Below, one piece after another: positions 1-8,557 of a stretch of 33,968 bases of DNA (the stretch's first letter is position 1; each line of letters opens with the position of its first letter). The translations under genes were made by a program, and so were the position numbers. The notes beneath the pieces are model-generated. The model had not been told where the DNA came from. It saw only the letters and a program-made list of their open reading frames with translations, and ran no database searches. Source of the DNA: CAYTLQ01 sp964438715 (GTDB lineage Bacteria > Bacteroidota > Ignavibacteria > Ignavibacteriales > Ignavibacteriaceae); contig CAYTLQ010000171.1 of NCBI GenBank assembly GCA_964438715.1, forward strand, positions 1 through 33,968. The letters are read 5' to 3'.

Positions 1-1
1 T

Positions 2-124
2 AACGGTGAATCCAATGCTGCGGTAGAAAACTTTAACGCAAAGATTAAGGCTCTTTTCTACCGAAGCAGAGGTATCAACAATAAAAATATGTTCTTCTTT
101 CGCCTCTTTAACCTTTATGCCTGA
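2..124 (+). pseudogene. C-terminal end of an IS transposase (ISAon1-like), cut by window edge
   Basis: Frame 2 is open from the first base for 40 codons and then stops. The peptide contains AAVENFNAKIKALF followed by RGINN, and ends FFRLFNLYA. This is the pattern of the C-terminus of DDE transposases of the ISAon1-type elements common in Bacteroidota, in which a catalytic Glu lies in a (V/A)E-x-FNAKIK segment. The stop is followed three bases later by a terminal inverted repeat, as expected at the right end of such an element. Only the tail is in the window, so whether the element is intact cannot be judged. Family assignment is from motif memory; that it is a transposase tail is fairly sure. 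Confidence 0.75.
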
Positions 125-127
125 CTG

Positions 128-149
128 CCACCAAAATTTCAAGTGAACC
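128..149 (+). repeat. Right terminal inverted repeat of the IS element
   Basis: This 22-bp segment follows the transposase stop codon. Its reverse complement begins GGTTCACTTGAA and matches a second copy at 12077-12098 in inverted orientation at about 18 of 22 positions, with the first 12 bases identical. Its place just past the transposase end identifies it as the IS right end. Confidence 0.7.
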
Positions 150-180
150 AATTACTGCGGGCTAAAAATAAAGCAGGGCA

Positions 181-213
181 TTAAATAAAAAAGGCTGCCC
201 CACCGGCAGCCTT
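181..213 (-). terminator. Rho-independent terminator after ahcY
   Basis: Positions 191-199 (AAGGCTGCC) and 205-213 (GGCAGCCTT) form a perfect 9-bp stem with a 5-base loop. Read on the minus strand, the stem is followed by TTTTATTTAA. It lies 21 bases beyond the ahcY stop, so it ends the minus-strand transcript coming through metK and ahcY. On the plus strand the stem has no T-tract, so it is not an efficient terminator for the IS side. Confidence 0.9.
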
Positions 214-233
214 CAGGTGCTATTAGGGAAAAA

Positions 234-1562
234 TTAATAACGATAGTAGTCCGGTTTATAAGGTCCGGAAACATCAACCCCGATATATTTTGCCTGTTTT
301 TCGGAGAGTACTTCCAGCTCTACACCGAGTTTTTCGAGGTGAAGTCTTGCAACTTTTTCATCGAGAATTTTTGGCAGAACATACACCTGATTCTCATATT
401 TTCCGGGATTGGTCCATAACTCAATTTGTGCGAGAACCTGATTTGTAAATGAAGTGGACATAACGAATGAGGGGTGACCCATTGCACAGCCAAGATTTAC
501 CAGTCGCCCTTCAGCAAGGACGATGATATCTTTACCATCGATGGTATATTTATCGACCTGTGGCTTGATTGTTTCACGGGTATTCCCATAATTTTCATTG
601 AGCCATGCCATATCAATTTCATTATCGAAGTGGCCGATGTTACATACTACTGCGTTATGGCGCATAAGTTTAAAGTGCTCGGCGCTGACAATATCGCAGT
701 TACCGGTTGCAGTAACTATTATGTCACACTCAGGGATGGCTTTTGCGAGGGGCATTACTTCAAATCCTTCCATTGCCGCCTGGAGGGCACATATTGGGTC
801 TATTTCAGTAACTATGACACGAACACCGGCACTACGCAGGGACTGTGCAGAGCCTTTTCCAACATCGCCATAGCCGGCAACAACAGCAACTTTACCTGCC
901 ATCATTAAGTCTGTAGCTCTGCGGAGAGCATCAACAAGTGATTCCCGACAGCCATACTTGTTATCGAATTTGGATTTTGTAACAGAATCGTTAACATTAA
1001 AAGCCGGTACAGGAAGAGTACCGTTTTTCATTCTTTCGTAAAGGCGATGAACTCCGGTAGTCGTCTCTTCAGAAATACCGCGAATATTTGAAACGAGTTC
1101 GGGATATTTATCCAGAACAATATTGGTAAGATCACCACCGTCATCAAGAATCATATTCAGCGGTTTATTATCTTCACCGAAAAACAAAGTCTGTTCAATG
1201 CACCAATCGTATTCCTCGAGAGACATTCCTTTCCAAGCATAAACAGGAATACCGGCAGCAGCAATCGCGGCGGCGGCATGATCCTGAGTTGAGAAAATGT
1301 TGCAGGATGACCACTGAACTTCGGCGCCAAGTTCAACAAGTGTTTCAATCAGCACAGCAGTCTGAATTGTCATGTGCAGGCATCCGGCTATACGCGCACC
1401 TTTCAAGGGCTTCAGCTTTCCGTATTCCTCGCGCAGAGCCATAAGGCCCGGCATTTCGGCTTCAGCAAGTTTTATTTCTTTTCTTCCCCATTCAGCGAGG
1501 CTGATATCCTTCACTTTATAAGGCAGTTTTGTTATTTGTGTTTCTGACATAGCTTGACTCAT
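234..1562 (-). CDS. ahcY: Adenosylhomocysteinase (S-adenosyl-L-homocysteine hydrolase)
   Basis: Cytosolic enzyme that splits S-adenosylhomocysteine into adenosine and homocysteine with tightly bound NAD, removing the product inhibitor of methyltransferases. At 442 residues it has the usual length of the longer bacterial form. Visible marks are His63 in the N-terminal substrate domain, the NDSVTKSKFDN segment (about 191-201) with Lys196 and Asp200, the NAD-binding GYGDVGKG at about 230-237, the C-terminal HPSFVMSTSF segment, and the ending KPDYYRY, whose lysine-tyrosine tail completes the neighbouring subunit's NAD site. The ATG at 1562 is used; a second ATG four codons later is also possible. 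It lies 28 bases downstream of metK on the same strand and is closed by the terminator at 181-213, so the two are probably co-transcribed. Identification is secure. Confidence 0.98.
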   Translation of the reverse strand: MSQAMSETQITKLPYKVKDISLAEWGRKEIKLAEAEMPGLMALREEYGKLKPLKGARIAGCLHMTIQTAVLIETLVELGAEVQWSSCNIFSTQDHAAAAIAAAGIPVYAWKGMSLEEYDWCIEQTLFFGEDNKPLNMILDDGGDLTNIVLDKYPELVSNIRGISEETTTGVHRLYERMKNGTLPVPAFNVNDSVTKSKFDNKYGCRESLVDALRRATDLMMAGKVAVVAGYGDVGKGSAQSLRSAGVRVIVTEIDPICALQAAMEGFEVMPLAKAIPECDIIVTATGNCDIVSAEHFKLMRHNAVVCNIGHFDNEIDMAWLNENYGNTRETIKPQVDKYTIDGKDIIVLAEGRLVNLGCAMGHPSFVMSTSFTNQVLAQIELWTNPGKYENQVYVLPKILDEKVARLHLEKLGVELEVLSEKQAKYIGVDVSGPYKPDYYRY

Positions 1563-1590
1563 TATTTTCTTTCCTGATAGTTATATAATC

Positions 1591-2739
1591 TTAAGCATAT
1601 TTAGTGAACAATGGAACGAGGTCAAATTGTTCCCATGTGAAATCGTTGTCGTTTCTTCCGAAATGACCATAAGCAGATGTTTTCTGATAAATTGGTCTGC
1701 GTAACTGTAACCTGTTGATAATACCTGCCGGAGTGAGATCAACTTCTTTATGAATAATTGCGGCAAGCTCTTTATCGGGCATAACACCGGTTCCTTTCGT
1801 ATCAACAAAAATTGAAACAGGCTGGGCAACGCCTATAGCATAAGCAACCTGAACGAGACACTCCTTAGCAAGTTTTGCTTTAACCACATTTTTCGCAATA
1901 TGGCGTGCGGCATAAGTAGCACTGCGGTCAACTTTTGAAGGATCTTTTCCGGAGAATGCCCCTCCACCGTGTGGAGCCCATCCACCGTAAGTATCAACAA
2001 TAATTTTTCTTCCGGTAAGCCCACTGTCTCCGTGCGGTCCACCGATTTCGAAACGCCCCGTTGGATTGACGAAATATTTAGTTTTTTTATCAAGCAGTGA
2101 CTCGGGAATAACTGATTTGATAACATGTTCTATCACATCAGCTTTAATCCTCTTTTGAGAAACATCACCATCGTGCTGAGTTGAGATAACCACTGCATCC
2201 ACTCTGACCGGTTTTTTATCATTATCATACTCAACAGTAACCTGCGATTTTGCATCGGGACGCAGATAGGGCATAAGTTTATTATTTTTCTTGCGGATAT
2301 CTGCTAATTTCTTTACTAATTTATGAGAAAAAACAATAGGCATTGGCATTAGTTCGGGAGTCTGATCACAGGCGTAACCAAACATTATACCTTGGTCGCC
2401 AGCACCTCCTGTATCAACACCCATAGCAATATCGGCAGATTGCCGGTGAATTACATTTATAACACCACAGGAGTCAGCATCGAATTTATATTCGGCTTTA
2501 GTGTAACCAATATTTTTTATGGTATCCCGGACCACTTTCTGATAGTCAACCTGAACACCTTCTTTAACACTTATTTCCCCGCCAATAACAACGAGACCGG
2601 TTGTAACAAATGTTTCGCAAGCTACTCTTGCATTGGGATCCTGAGCGTAAATTGCATCCAGTACTCCATCAGAAATGGCATCGCAAACTTTATCGGGGTG
2701 CCCTTCGGAGACTGATTCTGATGTGAAGACAAATGACAT
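1591..2739 (-). CDS. metK: S-adenosylmethionine synthetase
   Basis: Makes S-adenosylmethionine from methionine and ATP in the cytosol. The 382-residue protein has all the family landmarks: the N-terminal SESVSEGHPDK with the ATP-contacting His14-Pro-Asp16-Lys17, GAGDQGIMFGYA at about 112-123, GGPHGDSGLTGRK, and the phosphate-loop segment GGGAFSGKD. Length is normal. It sits between the nucleotidyltransferase gene (27-base gap upstream) and ahcY (28-base gap downstream), all on the minus strand. This gives SAM synthesis and SAH clearance on one likely transcript. No SAM or SAH riboswitch could be recognised in the short leader. Identification is secure. Confidence 0.98.
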   Translation of the reverse strand: MSFVFTSESVSEGHPDKVCDAISDGVLDAIYAQDPNARVACETFVTTGLVVIGGEISVKEGVQVDYQKVVRDTIKNIGYTKAEYKFDADSCGVINVIHRQSADIAMGVDTGGAGDQGIMFGYACDQTPELMPMPIVFSHKLVKKLADIRKKNNKLMPYLRPDAKSQVTVEYDNDKKPVRVDAVVISTQHDGDVSQKRIKADVIEHVIKSVIPESLLDKKTKYFVNPTGRFEIGGPHGDSGLTGRKIIVDTYGGWAPHGGGAFSGKDPSKVDRSATYAARHIAKNVVKAKLAKECLVQVAYAIGVAQPVSIFVDTKGTGVMPDKELAAIIHKEVDLTPAGIINRLQLRRPIYQKTSAYGHFGRNDNDFTWEQFDLVPLFTKYA

Positions 2740-2766
2740 TTTTCTTTCCTTGTTATTACTTGTTTA

Positions 2767-3744
2767 TTAATAAAATTCAATTTCTGTAGAGTCACCTGAA
2801 TTGAGTCGTTTGTAGGACCCGCTGATGAGACTGTTATTTCCTATAATGGAATCATTGAGCATTGAACATTTAATTTCTGAATTTTCACCTATAATAGAAT
2901 TTTTTATTAAGGATTCTATAACTACTGCGTTTTCACCAATAGTTGTATAGGGCCCGATAACAGAGTCTTTTACCACTGCACTATTTGCAATATGTACCGG
3001 AGGGTGAATAATAACATTTTCACGGGGGGAGTAGGTACCGCTTTGATGAAGTAAAAACTGATTTGTACTGAGAAGAGTTTCAGGTTTACCACAATCGTAC
3101 CATCCTTCAACGGGAAAAGTCTGAAATAGTTCTCCCTTGTCAATCATAAGCTGTAGAGCATCGGTCAATTGAAGTTCTCCACGGGTCCGAATGTTTTTAT
3201 TAACCAATTCGTTCAGGCACTCGGTAAGTAATTTTCTGTTTGAAATGTAATACAGTCCTACCAGTGCCAGGTTTGAAATTGGCTCTTTCGGCTTTTCGAT
3301 GAGCTTTTTTATTGTACCATTTTCTGTTATCGCTACACCAAAACGGCTTGGATCAGCCACTTCCTTAACACCGAGGGATGAAATTTTATTGTGAAAAACA
3401 GATTTCAGTTCAACATCAAAAATGGTGTCGCCAAGAATGATGAAAATCTCCTCTTCATCAAAAGTGGGAATGGCGGTGTAAATAGCATGTCCCAATCCTT
3501 CAGGAGATTTTTGTTCAACGAAGTCAGCATGGAGCAGTGGATGAAAAGTAGTAATATACTCCTGCACTTTTTCACCCAGGTGCCCATAAACAAAGGTAGC
3601 CTTGTTTATACCTTCATTTTGAAGTTTTTCTACTATATGTCCGAGAATAGGCTTACCGCCGACATTCAGAAGAACCTTCGGTATTGTGTGCGTATGTGGT
3701 TTAAGTCTGCTGCCTATTCCTGCAACAGGTATTATCGCTCTCAT
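2767..3744 (-). CDS. Sugar-phosphate nucleotidyltransferase (glucose-1-phosphate thymidylyltransferase-like)
   Basis: Predicted to form an NDP-sugar from a sugar-1-phosphate and an NTP. The N-terminal signature A-G-x-G-x-R-L-x-P-x-T with P22-K23 (residues 8-23) and the metal-binding Asp106 in ILGDTIFD place it in the NTP_transferase family. From about residue 245 to the end, repeated short I/V-rich units (SVIGPYTTIGENAVV, SIIGENSEI, SIIGNNSLI) build a left-handed beta-helix, as in RmlA-long and GlmU/GCD1-like proteins. The exact nucleotide and sugar cannot be read from sequence. It lies between the Rof-like gene (139-base gap) and metK (27-base gap), so it may provide activated sugar to the glycan cluster upstream. 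Confident at family level only. Confidence 0.88.
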   Translation of the reverse strand: MRAIIPVAGIGSRLKPHTHTIPKVLLNVGGKPILGHIVEKLQNEGINKATFVYGHLGEKVQEYITTFHPLLHADFVEQKSPEGLGHAIYTAIPTFDEEEIFIILGDTIFDVELKSVFHNKISSLGVKEVADPSRFGVAITENGTIKKLIEKPKEPISNLALVGLYYISNRKLLTECLNELVNKNIRTRGELQLTDALQLMIDKGELFQTFPVEGWYDCGKPETLLSTNQFLLHQSGTYSPRENVIIHPPVHIANSAVVKDSVIGPYTTIGENAVVIESLIKNSIIGENSEIKCSMLNDSIIGNNSLISGSYKRLNSGDSTEIEFY

Positions 3745-3886
3745 TCTTAAAAAATTAATTAAACTTAAAGTTACCTAAATTACTAGAAAGAAACAACTTA
3801 CAGGGAATTTTATCCCGGAGAATGATTTTATAGCAGACGCATCGTTGTGATTAAAAAAGGTACTTAACAAAATTTTACTGCTTTAC

Positions 3887-4147
3887 TCAACAGTTATTCC
3901 GGAGCACAACGCCATTAATTGTCAATATTTTATCGAGGCGTACTTCTGTGTTATCGGAGAGAGTAATATACTCTGCTTTATTCTTGGAATTAATGGAAGT
4001 TATTTGAACATTAACTCGTTCTGTTATTTCCCCGTTGTTTAAATAGGTTATGTTAATGTCCGACTTTTTTACTGCGGCAGTTTCAATAATATCGTAAAAT
4101 GAACAGGCAATCGGTTTATAAGGAGTTTCCGAATAAGTCACTTTCAT
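3887..4147 (-). CDS. Small Rof-like protein (possible Rho-binding antiterminator)
   Basis: An 86-residue soluble protein. Its sequence lines up by eye with Escherichia coli Rof/YaeO: a YKPIAC start with a following YD and E-x-A (Rof has YQPINC, YD and LELA), a central L-x-x-GE, and a near-C-terminal EVRLDKI (Rof has ELRLDKI). Rof has an Sm-like fold and inhibits transcription termination factor Rho. The start codon overlaps the stop of the glycosyltransferase gene by 4 bases, so translation is coupled and the gene belongs to the glycan cluster as its last glycan-side member. If it inhibits Rho, it could help transcription read through long surface-polysaccharide genes; that role is inference. 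It could also be an unrelated small beta-barrel. Confidence 0.72.
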   Translation of the reverse strand: MKVTYSETPYKPIACSFYDIIETAAVKKSDINITYLNNGEITERVNVQITSINSKNKAEYITLSDNTEVRLDKILTINGVVLRNNC

Positions 4148-5043
4148 TTTATGCCAATATGTTTTTTTATTGATTTAAATACCTGTTGTAAAACAGAGGG
4201 TTTAATCTTCTTAAAATATTCCTCAAAAGCGGCATAAGCAATTTTATTTTCTTCGACATCAATTCCACCTAACTTTACCGGTCTCGTTAGTAATTCGGTA
4301 TCGTAATTTTGGGTTGATTCAGTATGAGTGCCCAATCCATCATTTCCGGTATTGTAAACAAGTGAATTACCGGGATAGAGTGTAAGTTTATTATTAATGT
4401 AGGCAGAGGCATGCCATCGGATTGCCCAGGAGTCAATTTTCCCCGATATCTGCTTTTTAAGCATTTTCAAATGTACCCCATTACCATGAAAATTAAAATC
4501 TTCGGTTAAATTCAAACGCCTTAACTCAGAAAGTAAAAATCGGGAATCGGGATTAAATAAATTCCATCCGCGTCGCCAGGTTGCCCAGCCCCAGCAGTCT
4601 GCGCCTCTGAGGAAAAATGTTTCAGGCATAGTTCTCATAAGAGGGTAAACATAGCCATGAATGCTGATTACACGCTCATCATCCCGGTACAATTCAAGCG
4701 CAGAATTCATATAATTAAGAAAATATTCAGAAAGCAATAAATCATCCTCAACGACAATTACACTCTCGTGATTATTAAGTACCTCAGTTACACCGGCAAT
4801 GACAGAATTAGCAAGACCGGCATTTCTCTCTTTAAAATTGAGGTGAATTTTGCTGAATCCACTGATGTTCTTAACATACTCTCTTACTTCGGCTACTGCA
4901 CCGTAATCGTTTTCAGAACGCGGACCATCGGCAAAAACATACAGCTCACTCGATGAAGCTTCGTTGTTCTTTAACAATGACTCAACAGTAAGTTTGGTAT
5001 GCTTAAGTCGCTTGTAAACGAATAATGCAATTGGTGCAGGCAT
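4144..5043 (-). CDS. Glycosyltransferase (GT-A fold)
   Basis: A 299-residue protein with no signal peptide. The N-terminus APIALFVYKR starts a GT-A nucleotide-binding fold, followed by VFADGPR (about 36-42), NAGLANSVIAG (about 74-84) and the metal-binding VVEDDLLLSEYFLNYM with Glu99-Asp100-Asp101. DCWGWATWRRGW at 149-160 is a tryptophan-rich acceptor-side segment shared by many bacterial sugar transferases of this type. The donor and acceptor sugars cannot be inferred. The start overlaps the preceding methyltransferase stop by one base, and the gene's own end overlaps the Rof-like gene by 4 bases. It is a typical component of a surface-glycan cluster and probably the only clear GT-A enzyme here. 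Confidence 0.87.
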   Translation of the reverse strand: MPAPIALFVYKRLKHTKLTVESLLKNNEASSSELYVFADGPRSENDYGAVAEVREYVKNISGFSKIHLNFKERNAGLANSVIAGVTEVLNNHESVIVVEDDLLLSEYFLNYMNSALELYRDDERVISIHGYVYPLMRTMPETFFLRGADCWGWATWRRGWNLFNPDSRFLLSELRRLNLTEDFNFHGNGVHLKMLKKQISGKIDSWAIRWHASAYINNKLTLYPGNSLVYNTGNDGLGTHTESTQNYDTELLTRPVKLGGIDVEENKIAYAAFEEYFKKIKPSVLQQVFKSIKKHIGIK

Positions 5044-5702
5044 TAAATTTTAAGACAATTATTATTGCGATAAAAAACTGATGTAGCCCTTCGATAAAAT
5101 AATCCCGGGGCTATACCCCAGAATTGAATTTCTCTGAAGCCATTATTCTTTAAAAAATTCCTTGCGGTTAGATATTCAGGTCTTTCAGTATCATCAAGAA
5201 TAAGTACACCGGTCTCGTGTAATGCGTTAAGAGAATGAGTAACACATTCGTCACGAAATTCTCCGTCAACGAAAATTAAATGAAATTTTTTATTCTGTGT
5301 CTCAGCAGATAAAAAGTATTTCTCTTTCTCCTCTAATGGACAAAGTAAAACCTTAGCATTTCCGGGCAGTTGATTATGCAGATACTGATACCAATTTTTA
5401 TCATGCTCAACAGATATTATACTTTTAACCAAATTAGCATAATAAAGGGTTGAATAACCGCTTCCAAATTCGAAAACCTCCATTTCTTTCCCCAGCCTCT
5501 CTTTTATAAATTCGTAAAAAGGATATGTTATCCACGGTATAAGGTTTCCTTTGGAGTCCAACGGTTTTTTAAATTTATAGGACTCAAACCAACCCATATC
5601 GGCTAAATAGCTTTCTTTACGAGCTACTACCCATGCCGAGAGCAAATTTGGTTCTGTGAAAAGAAGCAAGAAAAAGCGATATATTTTTTGTAATGAGTTC
5701 AA
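5043..5702 (-). CDS. Class I SAM-dependent methyltransferase-like protein, paralogue 1
   Basis: A 219-residue protein with the SAM-binding motif I VFEFGSGYST (about 77-86), motif II SVEHDKNWY, and an acidic HLIFVDG segment followed by VLILDDTERPEY. A hydrophobic stretch near the N-terminus (about 8-26) may attach it to the membrane. It is clearly related to the product of 6551-7201: both have GWFxSxxxKK near residue 40, IPWxxY, the same motif I layout, and the same C-terminal TSVFYRxNNCLxI. The pair flank an FkbM-type gene. Substrate is unknown; O-methylation of a glycan is a guess from context. A 144-base gap separates it from the FkbM gene upstream, so it may have its own promoter. Confidence 0.8.
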   Translation of the reverse strand: MNSLQKIYRFFLLLFTEPNLLSAWVVARKESYLADMGWFESYKFKKPLDSKGNLIPWITYPFYEFIKERLGKEMEVFEFGSGYSTLYYANLVKSIISVEHDKNWYQYLHNQLPGNAKVLLCPLEEKEKYFLSAETQNKKFHLIFVDGEFRDECVTHSLNALHETGVLILDDTERPEYLTARNFLKNNGFREIQFWGIAPGLFYRRATSVFYRNNNCLKI

Positions 5703-5846
5703 AGCGATAAATTTTTTACAACGAAAATAAACAATCAGTAATAATTAAACTATTTCCAGAAAGAGAAAGCATTATAATTTACAATTGAAATCAATCATGC
5801 ATTAATTCACAACGATCTTAAGAAATTTGTTGTCCTTTAAATGTAA

Positions 5847-6551
5847 TTACTCTTCTTTTAACACATAAAACGCAGTGCTGATTGTTTTTGCAAAAAGACG
5901 GTATCCTAATCTATTCAGAAAGAGAAAAATATGTGAATCATTCAGCGATGAAAGATTAAGTCCGATATCTTCGACCAGAATAATGCTTGGTTTGTATTTA
6001 TCCCAATTATTCGATTCCAGTACTTCCAGATCCATTCCCTCAACATCTATTGTCAGAAAGTCAATAGTTTTTCTTTTTGGAAGAAATTCATCGAGAATTG
6101 CCTCTAATGTTTTCGTGCTGATATCTAATCTATTTATAATTTGATAATTTTTTAGTTCAGCCCTTTCACTTGAAATATCTTCTCTGAATCCATTCAATGC
6201 TGGTTCATTAAACATGTAATAATGCAATGTTCTCGGGGTTTTTGATATGGGAAACTCCAGATTGATATCACGAGGCCGTAATTTGTTAAAAAGTGATTTA
6301 CTTCCCGGTCGTGGTTCAATATTAATACCCCTCCAACCGAATTTATAAAAAAGATATGTATTGGAAAATCGGACCGGGTGAAATGCCCCAACATCTACAT
6401 AGAAACCATCATTTTTCCCATCAAAGTGTTTTAATAATATTAAATCTTCTCCTTCCTGTGAATATGAATTATTTTTCATTCTATTTAAGGACGAGTTTTT
6501 AAGATGCTGAATGAAAGTAAAAATGATCCGGTTTTTCATAATGTATTGCAT
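5847..6551 (-). CDS. FkbM family methyltransferase
   Basis: A 234-residue protein with the family pattern: SQEGEDLILL, FYVDVGAFHP (motif I, Asp53), GINIEPRPGS, then STKTLEAILDEF and the FLTIDVEGMDLEVLES segment with Asp169 and Glu171. FkbM-family enzymes O-methylate sugars and related hydroxyls, and are common in LPS and capsule clusters. The ATG at 6551 overlaps the upstream methyltransferase stop as TAATG. Internal ATGs at codons 5 and 25 are alternative starts, and the conserved part only begins around residue 29. The methylated sugar position cannot be predicted. Confidence 0.9.
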   Translation of the reverse strand: MQYIMKNRIIFTFIQHLKNSSLNRMKNNSYSQEGEDLILLKHFDGKNDGFYVDVGAFHPVRFSNTYLFYKFGWRGINIEPRPGSKSLFNKLRPRDINLEFPISKTPRTLHYYMFNEPALNGFREDISSERAELKNYQIINRLDISTKTLEAILDEFLPKRKTIDFLTIDVEGMDLEVLESNNWDKYKPSIILVEDIGLNLSSLNDSHIFLFLNRLGYRLFAKTISTAFYVLKEE

Positions 6552-7201
6552 TAAATCGAAAGGCAGTTATTTGTTCTGTAAAAAACAGATGTTGTGTTGT
6601 TGTAACTAACAATTGGCAACATTGAGGTAAAATCCAGTCGCTTGAACCCGCTCTCTTTAAGAATGCTGAAGGCGCTATCATACTCTTCAAGTTGAGAATT
6701 GTCGAAAATGATAACGCCAGTATCTTTTAACTTTCCGATAGCCGCTTTCGTTGCTTCAATTCTTTCCATCCCGTCAATGATGCAAATATCAAAAAGGCTG
6801 TCAATATTTTTAACAGCGTGAGAATATTCAAATGAATTGTCGTTCTGTTTGCAAAGTAAAGTTACATTTTCCGGAACCTGAGATAATAAAGCATTATACC
6901 ATCTAATATCGTGTTCAACAGAATAAATTTTTCCAACGCGTTTGCTGAACCATAATGTTGAATTACCGGCACCATATTCAAAAACCACCATTTCTTTACT
7001 CAGTCGATTCTCGAGAAATTTCGTGAAGGCGTATGCATACCATGGGATCGGCTCTCCATTCTTGTTGATAGACTTTTTTGAATGAAAGCTCTTAAACCAT
7101 CCATCCTCTAGAAGGGCACTGTACAGTAGAAGCTGAACTATTCCACCAAGTTTAAGGAAATTTAATATTTTCCACACAAATTGTTTTAAAGAATATATCA
7201 T
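6551..7201 (-). CDS. Class I SAM-dependent methyltransferase-like protein, paralogue 2
   Basis: A 216-residue relative of the 5043-5702 product, with motif I VFEYGAGNST (about 73-82), SVEHDIRWY, DICIIDG, VIIFDNSQLEEYD and the shared ending TSVFYRTNNCLSI. Like its relative it has a hydrophobic N-terminal segment (about 8-30). It overlaps the flippase gene by 4 bases at its start and the FkbM gene by one base at its end, so the three genes are translationally coupled. The acidic residue of motif I is kept (Glu). Substrate is unknown; a glycan methyltransferase is the likeliest reading from context. Confidence 0.8.
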   Translation of the reverse strand: MIYSLKQFVWKILNFLKLGGIVQLLLYSALLEDGWFKSFHSKKSINKNGEPIPWYAYAFTKFLENRLSKEMVVFEYGAGNSTLWFSKRVGKIYSVEHDIRWYNALLSQVPENVTLLCKQNDNSFEYSHAVKNIDSLFDICIIDGMERIEATKAAIGKLKDTGVIIFDNSQLEEYDSAFSILKESGFKRLDFTSMLPIVSYNNTTSVFYRTNNCLSI

Positions 7202-8556
7202 TTATCCGGAATTCCTTTATGTGCAATCTTATTTCTAATAAATAACCATAAATCCACAAAAAAAACAGCACGCAAGAACATGCCGAGTTGATGAAAGGTT
7301 TTGCGGGATGTTGCAATAGCGAGGGTGGCAATTGAAAATGATATTAGCGTTGCAAATGCAGAGCCATTAATTCCCCAGATAGGAATAAATATAAGATTCA
7401 AAATCACATTAACTATCATACCCGCTAATGTGCGGTAGAAAGAAAGTCGTGTGAGATTTTCTGTAATCAGGTATTGACTGCTGGCTACTCCTAAAAATGT
7501 TGGAACGGCGGCCCAAATATAAATTGTAAGGACTGTTGATGCGGCCGCATATTCTTCACCAAGAAGAATCCGGGTAATCGGTCCGGAAAATAATGTAACC
7601 GGCAGGGCAATTGAAATGGCAATCCAGGCGAGTATATCATATAATTTTTGCAGACGGCTGAAATATACTTCTTCGCTCATTTGTCGTGCTTTTATTATTG
7701 CCGGATACAATGATGCAGTAAATGCCATTGGTATAAAATACCAGGTTTCACAAAGCCGCACTGCCGCAGCATATAAGCCTGTTTGAGTTTCATCAAGCAT
7801 TTTTTTAATTATTACCAGGTCAACTTTCATATAAATTGCAATCACAACACCTGAAAGAATCAGAGGCCATGAGTCTTTGAGTAATCCGACCGCCAGTGTT
7901 TTATTATACTTCCACTTAACAAGGGTAAAGCCCTGTTTTCGATAGACAGAAATAAAACCTACTGCCAATACAATACTCTCCAGTAGCTGAATACATGCGA
8001 ACCAGACTAAGTGAGCATTCAGCACCATTAACAGTATCTTAAAAGCACCTGAAATTAGTAGTGTAGAGATCTGCACAAGGACTGAATAACGCGCTTTAAC
8101 CTGAGATTGAAAATAATATTCGATAACTGCGAATGATTGAAATATCATTGAAACTGCAATAATCAAAATCATGAGCATTGTTTCGGATGTATCTCCACTG
8201 AAGTAAGCAGATACAACGGTAAAAAAAATTGCCACGATAGCGCCTAATATTCTCAAACCAAATACCGAACCCAAAATCTCGTTTTTTCTTTCCGGAGTTT
8301 TTACCAATTCTCTGCTTGCAATACTATCCAATCCGAGTGTCCCCAAAGCAGAGAAAAGACCCACAAAACTTATAGCATAACTTAGTGTACCGAATCGTTC
8401 CGGACCAAGAAATCTGATCATGTAGATACCGATAACAAAGCCGAGAACCAGGCGTATAATTTTCTCGGCAAAGAGCCAGGATGTATTGGCAAAATATTTT
8501 TTAAAAGCCTCCGAGCCGAAATTTATTTTCGTGGAGGAATAGTTACTATCACTCAA
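7198..8556 (-). CDS. Oligosaccharide flippase (Wzx-like, MATE/MOP superfamily)
   Basis: A 452-residue integral membrane protein of normal length for the family, with about 12 to 14 hydrophobic segments spread along it. The N-terminal FANTSWLFAEKIIRLVLGFVIG and the following FLGPERFGTLSYAISFVGLF are the usual signature of polysaccharide transporters (PST/Polysacc_synt) that flip undecaprenyl-linked repeat units across the inner membrane. It starts one base after the end of the YfhO-like gene and overlaps the next methyltransferase by 4 bases, so it is embedded in one operon. No wzy-type polymerase or chain-length regulator is visible in this window, so the product may be a single repeat unit or be polymerised elsewhere. 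Confidence 0.9.
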   Translation of the reverse strand: MSDSNYSSTKINFGSEAFKKYFANTSWLFAEKIIRLVLGFVIGIYMIRFLGPERFGTLSYAISFVGLFSALGTLGLDSIASRELVKTPERKNEILGSVFGLRILGAIVAIFFTVVSAYFSGDTSETMLMILIIAVSMIFQSFAVIEYYFQSQVKARYSVLVQISTLLISGAFKILLMVLNAHLVWFACIQLLESIVLAVGFISVYRKQGFTLVKWKYNKTLAVGLLKDSWPLILSGVVIAIYMKVDLVIIKKMLDETQTGLYAAAVRLCETWYFIPMAFTASLYPAIIKARQMSEEVYFSRLQKLYDILAWIAISIALPVTLFSGPITRILLGEEYAAASTVLTIYIWAAVPTFLGVASSQYLITENLTRLSFYRTLAGMIVNVILNLIFIPIWGINGSAFATLISFSIATLAIATSRKTFHQLGMFLRAVFFVDLWLFIRNKIAHKGIPDK

Positions 8557-8557
8557 T

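Noticed and set aside
474..908. 144-codon plus-strand frame opposite ahcY
   Set aside because: It is antisense to a strongly conserved enzyme and has no family features of its own.
3745..3886. SAM or SAH riboswitch upstream of the nucleotidyltransferase-metK-ahcY genes
   Set aside because: No conserved riboswitch core or terminator/antiterminator pair could be recognised in this leader or directly before metK.
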